The notes under the pieces: model-generated
The model's input: only the letters and a program-made list of their open reading frames with translations
Databases searched by the model: none
Told to the model about the DNA's origin: nothing
Shown here: piece by piece, positions 1 through 4,847 of the stretch
Layout: each line of letters begins with the position of its first letter
Numbering within the stretch: the stretch's first letter is position 1
Translations under genes and position numbers: made by a program
From: Dehalococcoidia bacterium
GTDB lineage: Bacteria > Chloroflexota > Dehalococcoidia > GIF9 > UBA5629
Length of the DNA stretch: 5,596 nt
Assembly (NCBI GenBank): GCA_007280145.1
Contig: QYPU01000056.1
Coordinates: 1-5,596 of the forward strand
Direction: 5' to 3'

Positions 1-339
1 GAACCGCATCTCATTGGGGTCGACTCCGGCATAGAAGAGTTCATCTGCAGCAGTAATCAACGGTACCATTGGAGCTAAGGCCCCGAAACAGATTCTTTTG
101 GGGCAGAGTTTGGTCAGCAGATTACCGGCGCCATCAAAGTAGAACTTGTCACCCACCTTATGCTGACTGTTACAACTATGTGAGTCAACGACTTCTACAA
201 CAATCGTCTTATTCATTAATGCCGGCGCCTTGGAAATAACATCTACATTTCTGGGGTTTTCCTTGAACTTCTTCATCTGCTCATCGCTATAACCCAGGTG
301 CTGCTGGTAGAACTTCCAGACATCTTCGCTGACTTTCAT
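1..339 (-). CDS. Uncharacterised Cys-containing conserved protein, TIGR04076-like (C-terminus off the window)
   Basis: Translated by hand from ATG 339-337, the reading frame stays open for 113 codons to the left edge, so the C-terminus is missing. The start is well supported: AAAGGAGG at 354-347 lies 7 bases upstream. Residues 1-43 form a charged, probably helical segment (VWKFYQQHLGYSDEQMKKF). From residue 44 a beta-rich core begins (KTIVVEVVDSHSC), followed by HKVGDKFYFDGAGNLL (residues 60-75) and LCPKRICFGAL (78-88). Cysteines at 56, 79 and 84 and His60 could bind metal. The 'EV...C...H.VGDKF' layout resembles the TIGR04076 group of small uncharacterised proteins, but that assignment is from memory of the pattern. 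No function is known to me. There is no signal peptide or membrane segment, so it is presumably cytoplasmic. It diverges from the Xre regulator at 453 and is probably its target, since an operator-like dyad covers its -10. Confidence 0.82.
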   Translation of the reverse strand, partial: MKVSEDVWKFYQQHLGYSDEQMKKFKENPRNVDVISKAPALMNKTIVVEVVDSHSCNSQHKVGDKFYFDGAGNLLTKLCPKRICFGALAPMVPLITAADELFYAGVDPNEMRF

Positions 340-354
340 TGTGTTTCCTCCTTT

Positions 355-417
355 ATAACGTTTTGTTATTACCAGCATAACAAGGCACGACAGACTTGTC
401 AATAGAAAATATAACAA
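355..417. promoter_or_regulatory. Probable Xre operator region: four ATAAC half-sites
   Basis: The half-site ATAAC or its complement GTTAT occurs at 355-359 (+), 365-369 (complement), 377-381 (+) and 411-415 (+). Three copies extend to ATAACAA: 363-369 as TTGTTAT, then 377-383 and 411-417. They form two dyads: ATAAC-gtttt-GTTAT (355-369) and TTGTTAT-N7-ATAACAA (363-383). The second dyad covers the -10 and start region of the leftward promoter. Xre/Cro-type proteins usually bind such dyads as dimers and often control their own divergent gene. That this Xre protein binds here is inferred from position only. Confidence 0.55.
374..402 (-). promoter_or_regulatory. Sigma-70-type promoter for the leftward TIGR04076-like gene
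   Basis: Read on the minus strand, TTGACA (402-397) is a perfect -35 box. It is separated by exactly 17 bases from TATGCT (379-374), a good -10 box. Transcription would start near 367, about 28 bases before the ATG at 339, leaving room for the Shine-Dalgarno at 354-347. The -10 overlaps the right arm of the TTGTTAT/ATAACAA dyad, so a bound regulator would block polymerase. Confidence 0.72.
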
Positions 418-452
418 TTTGTTTTTTTATATAAATTTTTTAGCCAATTGCT

Positions 453-737
453 ATGAATTATGATAAAATTCACAAAATGGTCTACCGCAGCATCGGTATG
501 AGGATTCAGCAGGCCAGACAGGAACTTGGCCTCACCCAGAAGGAACTGGCAGCCAGGCTGGGCTATACACAGGCAGCCTTATCTAACTACGAGCTGGGCA
601 AGAGGCGACTTTACCTCGCCAGTCTGGAGCAAATCGCAGACATACTGGGTAAGCCGCTCAGCTATTTCCTGGAATTACCCGCTGGCCTTGATGAAGACGA
701 TAGCCAAGACTTGAATCACCGGTGTCCTTTTCTCTAA
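453..737 (+). CDS. Xre/Cro-family HTH transcriptional regulator
   Basis: This 94-residue protein is almost entirely one HTH_3 (lambda-repressor-like) domain, about residues 14-74. The HTH core is GLTQKELAARLGYTQAALSN (26-45): TQKELAARL is helix 2 and the recognition helix is around TQAALSNYE. LASLEQIADILGKPLSYFLE (55-74) is the typical end of the fold. The short acidic tail (LDEDDSQDL) has no ligand or protease domain, so it probably acts as a simple repressor or an antitoxin-type regulator. The start is uncertain: ATG 453, ATG 477 (residue 9) and ATG 501 (residue 17) are all in frame. None of the first two has a clear Shine-Dalgarno, and the upstream region is AT-rich with a TATAAA at 430-435, so a very short leader or leaderless start is possible. 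It diverges from the gene at 339 and most likely controls it and itself through the ATAAC sites. Confidence 0.9.
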   Translation: MNYDKIHKMVYRSIGMRIQQARQELGLTQKELAARLGYTQAALSNYELGKRRLYLASLEQIADILGKPLSYFLELPAGLDEDDSQDLNHRCPFL

Positions 738-817
738 AAAGTGCACTGCTGGAGCCAGCCGTAGCCTGTGCCAATCGTGACCAGGGAATTAAGCAGGAAA
801 CATAAGACGAGATTGAT

Positions 818-1060
818 AGGAGAGATAACATGGAGATATATAATAGAAAAATACTTATAATACTGGAGAGCTGAAAATATTAAGTTCTTATATGCTTGTT
901 GGTAGAGGAAATGCTTCAGTAGAAAATATATCAATCCAAATATCTGATATTCCGGTAAAATCAGAGCAGTATAATTGAAGACGAGGAAAAAATTGTTGAG
1001 CCTGGGGATGCAATATATATCCCATCAAATAAAGAGCATAGAATAAAAAATATCGGAAAC
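818..1060 (+). pseudogene. Decayed cupin-domain gene (frameshifted, internal deletion, 3' end lost)
   Basis: A good ribosome site (AGGAG, 818-822) precedes ATG 830, but the reading frame stops after 14 codons (MEIYNRKILIILES). Recognisable cupin protein continues in other frames. YWRAENIKFL is read at 861-890. The segment from ATG 892, beginning MLVGRGNASVENISI and ending in SEQ, runs to 969. A third frame starts at 971 with IIEDEEKIVEPGDAIYIP and ends in HRIKNIGN at 1060. The last part fits cupin motif 2, G(X)5PXG(X)2H(X)3N: G1004, P1022, H1037 and N1049, with Asn in place of the motif Gly. Motif 1 (the HxH...E metal site) should lie between SEQ and IIEDEE and is missing, so about 20-25 codons were deleted at about 970. 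The gene is AT-rich compared with its neighbours. It cannot make a working cupin. Family placement rests on the motif spacing; the original substrate is unknown. Confidence 0.75.
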
Positions 1061-1560
1061 TTTCTCAGGAGCCACGCAATGTTATTAATCAGAATACCCT
1101 CCAGTCCAAAGATTACAGTCGGTCGGATTATTGCGTAAGATAACTTTGATTGGATGATAGCCTTCTCCACAAGCGCTTTCCCGCTGAAGTAAGGAAAAGG
1201 CGAGCCTTCAGACGGGTTTGTGATGCTTATGTGCACAATTCGACGGATGTTAGCTTCTTCAGCCGCAGAGATGAGTGTTTTGCTGTTCGCCACGGCCTTG
1301 TCAAATGAGACCTGGCCATGTGGATAGCGAACCCAATAGGTGTTATATATGGTTGTTGCGTCTTGGAGACTATCCACCAGTTCTTTGGGTTTGGCGAAGT
1401 TGAACAGTAAAGCCTGTACCTGATAGCCAAATACGTCTTCACGGTCAACCCGATTGGTAAGCGTTATAACTTTCTTTCCCATAGAGAGAAGTCGCTGTGC
1501 TATATATTTGCCGGTATAGCTGAAAGCCCCAGTTACTATGTTCAATTCACCATCTTGCAC
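961..1560 (-). pseudogene. Truncated NmrA-like / atypical SDR NAD(P)-binding oxidoreductase
   Basis: Reading starts at GTG 1560-1558, only 16 bases after the stop of the upstream lipoprotein gene, with a weak AAGG as ribosome site. Residues 8-24 give the Rossmann dinucleotide loop (VTGAFSYTGKYIAQRLL). Further conserved parts are IYNTYWVRYPHG (71-82), RRIVHISITNPS (106-117), the YxxxK catalytic pattern YFSGK (124-128) and LSYAIIRPTVIFG (140-152). Family-like sequence continues to WLLRKFP (163-169, about 1054). The remaining 30 codons (FILCSLFDGIYIA and on) are just the antisense of the cupin remnant and end at TGA 963-961. Relatives are usually around 280-300 residues, so the C-terminal substrate-binding half is gone. 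The Rossmann half could still be made, but full activity is unlikely. This is therefore called a pseudogene, with the genuine homologous part being about 1054-1560. Confidence 0.8.
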
Positions 1561-1576
1561 AACCGACTACCAACCT

Positions 1577-2992
1577 TCATTCATTCAGCTTGATTCCCTC
1601 TGTTCCCCATAAAAGCTTGCCATTTGAGTCTATTCTTTGAACATATGACCTTCCTGACTTAAACATGGATTTTCTGCTGCCCCAGGCAACAATAGCTCCA
1701 CCCTGTCCATCAGATGATATAACATGAGTAATATGGTCGCTCTCCGTGACCACTACCCCGTTGTCCCATACTACTCTGCCGGCTGGATCTAATTTCTGAG
1801 CAAGAAGCCCCTTTTTATTTGTCTCAGCTTCTTTGTAGCTGCAGGCAATGATAACCCCACCTGAGCCATCGCTTACCGCCGTGCGGGGCCAGAAGCTTGA
1901 ATTGGTTTTGATGTAGCAGACCTCTTCTCCACTCGGCTGCCACTTGATGTTGCCATCGGCATCAACCTTCTGGGCATATATGCTCGCCAGCCCACGCCGC
2001 AGGTCTTCCCAGATAACGATGGCCCCGCCGGTTCTGTCACTTACTAAGAGAGGAGTGTGGAGGAAAGGCCCTTCCGCCACTTTGTTTAGCTCCAGTGGCA
2101 AACCATCCTGTTGCCACAATACATTGCCATTTGCATCCACCCTCTGAACACGGATATCCTTACTTTCAACTTGCCAAGCAACTATAGCTCCACCTGAGCC
2201 ATCATTGATTATCCGAACTTCTTCAGCATTTCCCCAGGGAGGATACAGGTGTATCCCCTTCTGCTCCCAGGGGAGACTGCCATCAGAGCTTACCTTCTGG
2301 ACAAAAATTTCGAAATTCGTCGCCGTTTGAGTGAGGTTTTGCTGCACGATGATGGCTCCTCCTGAGCCATCGCCCGTCATGTGGAGCGATGAAGAATAAT
2401 TCCCGAAGTAGAGTTGCACGCCATCTTCACCCCAGGGATAGTTGCCTTCAGAATCTACCTTCAGTATGTTTAGTTGCTGTTCTTCAGAGATAGAAGCGAT
2501 AATTACCCCTCCTGAGCCGTCACTTATCATATGGTAAATAGCCCCGATCTCCCTTTGCCATAGCATGTTGCCCTCAAGACCTACCCTGGTAAGGTGCGTT
2601 AAGTACGGTATCTGGCGCTGACCGGGAGCCGCTCTCCAGTCTGGCTCTGAGGTATATGCACTCCACACGGCGAAAGCCCCACCAGAACCATCATTCACAA
2701 TATGAAGGTCAAAAAAGCTATCCGAGTCTTTGTAACCGCTGCCGATGAGCACCCCTGTTTCTCCCCAGAGTGTATCACCAGTGGGGCTTATTCTCTGGGC
2801 ATAGAAATCATGCTGGTTGCCGCCCCTGATATCCTCATAAACAGCTGTAGCTCCGCCGGTACCGTCACCTGTTACCTTGGGACCATACGGCATTGGGGAA
2901 GGCATCAGGCAGGTGCAACCTGCGCTGAATATAGTCGTCGAGAGCAGCACGAAAGTCAAAGCTATAGTGCAGAATCTGATTGGCTTTCTCAT
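1577..2992 (-). CDS. Predicted lipoprotein with eight beta-propeller-like repeats
   Basis: This complete 471-residue protein has a strong start: GGAGGTGA (3003-2996) precedes ATG 2992. The N-terminus is a lipoprotein signal: K3, R6, a hydrophobic stretch (ALTFVLLSTTIF, 11-22) and SAGC with the lipidated Cys at 26, so the protein should be anchored on the outer face of the membrane. The rest is eight repeats with the pattern (S/N/G)DGSGGAIVAW ... Q(R/K)VDxxGNxLWxxxG. The Asp-Gly/Arg cores lie at residues 43, 101, 158, 208, 264, 319, 375 and 429, spaced 50-58 residues. The last repeat ends at the C-terminus, so the protein is built wholly of repeats and suits an eight-bladed beta-propeller. No catalytic motif is visible; binding of a ligand, polymer or partner protein is plausible, but the role is unknown. 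Asp-rich turns could bind calcium. The SDR-like remnant follows 16 bases downstream on the same strand and probably shared its transcript. Confidence 0.93.
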   Translation of the reverse strand: MRKPIRFCTIALTFVLLSTTIFSAGCTCLMPSPMPYGPKVTGDGTGGATAVYEDIRGGNQHDFYAQRISPTGDTLWGETGVLIGSGYKDSDSFFDLHIVNDGSGGAFAVWSAYTSEPDWRAAPGQRQIPYLTHLTRVGLEGNMLWQREIGAIYHMISDGSGGVIIASISEEQQLNILKVDSEGNYPWGEDGVQLYFGNYSSSLHMTGDGSGGAIIVQQNLTQTATNFEIFVQKVSSDGSLPWEQKGIHLYPPWGNAEEVRIINDGSGGAIVAWQVESKDIRVQRVDANGNVLWQQDGLPLELNKVAEGPFLHTPLLVSDRTGGAIVIWEDLRRGLASIYAQKVDADGNIKWQPSGEEVCYIKTNSSFWPRTAVSDGSGGVIIACSYKEAETNKKGLLAQKLDPAGRVVWDNGVVVTESDHITHVISSDGQGGAIVAWGSRKSMFKSGRSYVQRIDSNGKLLWGTEGIKLNE

Positions 2993-2995
2993 TCT

Positions 2996-3003
2996 TCACC
3001 TCC
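2996..3003 (-). promoter_or_regulatory. Consensus Shine-Dalgarno site of the lipoprotein gene
   Basis: GGAGGTGA on the minus strand matches the anti-Shine-Dalgarno end of 16S rRNA over eight bases and sits just upstream of ATG 2992. It fixes the start and predicts strong translation. Confidence 0.85.
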
Positions 3004-3021
3004 GCCATATGTTTCAACTGC

Positions 3022-3030
3022 ATTATACCA
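3022..3030 (-). promoter_or_regulatory. Extended -10 promoter of the lipoprotein gene
   Basis: On the minus strand TGG-TATAAT (3030-3022) is a perfect -10 box with the TGn extension. No good -35 box is seen 16-18 bases upstream (CCCTAT, CCCCTA), as is usual for extended -10 promoters. Transcription would start near 3015, giving a leader of about 23 bases that contains only the ribosome site. Confidence 0.6.
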
Positions 3031-3199
3031 CCCATCCGAAGACATAGGGGATTGTGGGCAGGAGCTATGGTGTTCGCTTTACGTCCTGAGAGTTTTACCC
3101 GATCTCTCTCATCCTTTTCCCCACCAGCAAATACTCAGGGTTCCTCTCTTTGTTGCACAAAAACTCATTTTGTTTAGTCAGGTATTCGATAGCCCTTTG

Positions 3200-3208
3200 T
3201 GCTACACT
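3200..3208 (+). promoter_or_regulatory. Extended -10 promoter of the membrane HEPN gene
   Basis: TGC-TACACT at 3200-3208 is a TGn-extended -10 box with no clear -35. The start would be near 3215, about 22 bases before ATG 3237. A 7-bp inverted repeat (GCACAAA at 3155-3161, TTTGTGC at 3196-3202) brackets the -35 region and touches the -10; it might be an operator, but the arms are 34 bases apart. Confidence 0.5.
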
Positions 3209-3236
3209 AGTCCTAGATTACCAAAAGGGAAAAATA

Positions 3237-4052
3237 ATGGAATCCAATTACTTGATTATTTCATCAGCTGCTTTAGTGGCCATAACCCTAGCCATTTTTG
3301 TTTTCTTTCTACCAAAAACAGTCGAAATTCATAATACTAGATGGAAATCAATGCAGAATCTTGACATGCCAGATAACATTCGCAACAGCAAGCGTTTTCG
3401 AATTGCAATCTCTTTAGATAACATCGGAATGTTCCTTTTGGCCTTTGCTAGCTTACCATTAGCAGGATACTTTATTGCAGTATTGATTAATGCTATTTCA
3501 GGCTATTTTGGCTTACAAGGAACATTCTTGTTCAACAACCCACTGCCCCTAGAATTCATTCGTGCGCTCAAAATACTGTGGTTTATTCTCGCCGCAGTTC
3601 TCGTTGTATCGGTCTTATGGCTATCCGCTGGCAACCAAATTAGTAATAAACTACCTATTATCGTTAGAGCTTATGCTGAGATGACTTTAGACGTCTCGCG
3701 AGCGATAGGTGTGAAACAGGAGCTACTGAGCGCAGCAAGAAGTTACTTGCAAGAAGGTGCATACCACGAGGCAATTCTACATTCGGTCACTTCGTTGGAG
3801 TATGAATTACGCAAAAAGCTAAATCTCGGGCCTAATAACTCCTTCGCCGCTGTAATGAGCAAGCTCATTAGCTCCGACCTTGCATGGGTCATTCCTAGGG
3901 AAATAAATGACCTTGTTATAGCGAGGAACAACATAGCCCACAAAATGGACACTGTCAACTACGGAGAAAAGGAAGCTAAGGAGGTCATTGAATCTGTGAA
4001 TAGAATTCTTGAGCAACTGGACATCTTAGGTGCTTCGACACTTTACAAGTAG
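3237..4052 (+). CDS. Membrane-anchored protein with C-terminal HEPN-like domain
   Basis: Using ATG 3237 (AAGGGA upstream, promoter at 3200), the protein has 271 residues; an upstream TTG at 3150 would put the start inside the promoter. There are three hydrophobic helices, about residues 5-25, 62-86 and 109-130. The loop 27-55 is rich in Lys and Arg, which places it in the cytoplasm and leaves the long C-terminal part cytoplasmic too. Residues 160-265 are all-helical (SYLQEGAYHEAILHSVTSLE, then a second helix pair) and contain IARNNIAH: Arg230, Asn231 and His235 match the HEPN RNase signature R(N/H)x3H. Many HEPN proteins are ribonucleases of toxin-antitoxin, abortive-infection or CRISPR systems; others are non-catalytic scaffolds. 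Nuclease activity is therefore likely but not shown, and the HEPN call rests on this motif and the helical layout. A membrane sensor with a cytoplasmic effector is one reading. The next genes lie on the same strand but behind their own promoter. Confidence 0.85.
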   Translation: MESNYLIISSAALVAITLAIFVFFLPKTVEIHNTRWKSMQNLDMPDNIRNSKRFRIAISLDNIGMFLLAFASLPLAGYFIAVLINAISGYFGLQGTFLFNNPLPLEFIRALKILWFILAAVLVVSVLWLSAGNQISNKLPIIVRAYAEMTLDVSRAIGVKQELLSAARSYLQEGAYHEAILHSVTSLEYELRKKLNLGPNNSFAAVMSKLISSDLAWVIPREINDLVIARNNIAHKMDTVNYGEKEAKEVIESVNRILEQLDILGASTLYK

Positions 4053-4232
4053 GTCATGCCTCTCTAAAAACTACGTATATGCTATCGTTATCACAGCCAC
4101 AACCCAGTATTTTGTACATTGAGACTTAGACCTTCAATTCAAGTAGTTCAGCATTGCACAACATAGCGGAAAGTTCAATGGGGACATTATTCACTTCTTT
4201 TTGTACCTGACAGCACATTATATTGCAAATGG

Positions 4233-4251
4233 GTTCCTAAACTATAGGAAC
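4233..4251. repeat. Inverted repeat in the promoter of the NDT-like gene
   Basis: GTTCCTA (4233-4239) and TAGGAAC (4245-4251) are perfect 7-bp inverted arms around a 5-base centre (aacta). The element occupies the -35 and spacer region of the extended -10 at 4254-4262, the usual place for a repressor or activator site. There is no T-run after it, so it is not a terminator for the upstream HEPN gene. The rest of 4053-4232 holds no gene that I can support. Confidence 0.55.
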
Positions 4252-4253
4252 TG

Positions 4254-4262
4254 TGCTATTAT
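4254..4262 (+). promoter_or_regulatory. Extended -10 promoter of the NDT-like / HD gene pair
   Basis: TGC-TATTAT at 4254-4262 is a TGn-extended -10. The preceding TGTGCTA is shared with the HEPN gene promoter (3198-3204). The -35 position (TTCCTA, 4234-4239, 17-base spacing) is poor and lies within the inverted repeat, which suggests activator dependence or repression there. The leader to ATG 4333 would be about 64 bases. Confidence 0.5.
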
Positions 4263-4332
4263 TTAACTAGCAGTCACTTTAATCTGACAGCCCGTGCGGC
4301 TAAGCTTCGCTGAATGGGCAGCGAGGTCAGGG

Positions 4333-4806
4333 ATGGAAAGGTTAGTTTATGTTGCTGGGCCGCTATTCTCGGACGCTGAGAGAGCGTTTCTTGAACTCAT
4401 GGTGAAGACTCTAGCAAGAGCGTCAGGTCTCGATACTCTGACTGATTTTTTCCTGCCGCACCGGGATGGTGGTGAGTTGGGGAAAGGTCCAGAGCGTAAA
4501 GATATTTTTGAGCTTGACCTGAAACAAGTGGATTCAGCAACCGTAGTTGTAGCTTTGCTAGATGGCCAAGATGTCGATAGCGGCACATGTATCGAACTTG
4601 GTTACGCTCACGCCAAGGGTAAGAAGATCTTCGGGCTGCTTACCGACTTCAGGGCATACCATACGGCTGACCCCGAACCTCACCGGCCCAATCTCATGGT
4701 GTGGGGGGTATGCGAACAAGGTGATTGTCTTTTCAGAGATTTGAATTCTCTTGCAAAAGCTTTCGGAAACTACGTCAGGCAATTTTTAAGCAGTAGCACA
4801 GGTTAA
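4333..4806 (+). CDS. Nucleoside 2-deoxyribosyltransferase-like protein
   Basis: ATG 4333 is preferred: GAGG (4323-4326) lies 6 bases upstream and the family fold starts at once (LVYVAGPLFS, residues 4-13). A GTG at 4294 would add 13 residues. The 157-residue length fits the NDT family (Nuc_deoxyrib_tr). Visible motifs: YVAGPLFSDAE (substrate loop, Tyr6), DLKQVDSATVVVALLDG (62-78, with Asp67 and Asp77), DSGTCIELGYA (82-92), whose Glu88 matches the catalytic nucleophile of known NDTs, then KKIFGLLTDFR (97-107) and RPNLMVWG (118-125), whose Asn120 resembles the Asn that neighbouring subunits supply. NDTs move 2-deoxyribose between bases, and some relatives only hydrolyse nucleosides or nucleotides (DNPH1/RCL type). 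Which one this is cannot be told. NDT-like domains also serve as effectors in retrons. The HD gene follows after 41 bp. Confidence 0.88.
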   Translation: MERLVYVAGPLFSDAERAFLELMVKTLARASGLDTLTDFFLPHRDGGELGKGPERKDIFELDLKQVDSATVVVALLDGQDVDSGTCIELGYAHAKGKKIFGLLTDFRAYHTADPEPHRPNLMVWGVCEQGDCLFRDLNSLAKAFGNYVRQFLSSSTG

Positions 4807-4847
4807 ACATCTTGTAGCTGACTTTAGGAGTAAAAGGGACGAGTCAG

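Noticed and set aside
738..772. Hairpin GCAC/GTGC with inner GCTG/CAGC next to an A-run (T-run on the minus strand) as a leftward terminator
   Set aside because: The stem is short with a large internal asymmetry, and no leftward intact gene ends here; too weak to annotate.
734..934. Minus-strand open frame of 66 codons
   Set aside because: It is antisense to the cupin remnant, AT-rich and without a ribosome site or family features.
2996..3110. Similarity of the minus strand (GGGTAAAAC ... AGGACGTAAAGC) to the conserved core of the c-di-GMP-I (GEMM) riboswitch
   Set aside because: The hairpin that should separate the two conserved strands is missing (only about four bases), the second half of the aptamer is not seen, and the likely lipoprotein promoter (3022-3030) lies downstream of it, so it would not be in the transcript.
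3150..3236. TTG start at 3150 extending the HEPN protein by 29 residues
   Set aside because: It would lie upstream of the extended -10 at 3200-3208, and the added residues are not like a domain; ATG 3237 begins directly with the first membrane helix.
2702..3334. Plus-strand open frame of 210 codons
   Set aside because: It is antisense to the start of the lipoprotein gene, crosses both promoters and overlaps the HEPN gene in another frame. It has no ribosome site or recognisable domain.
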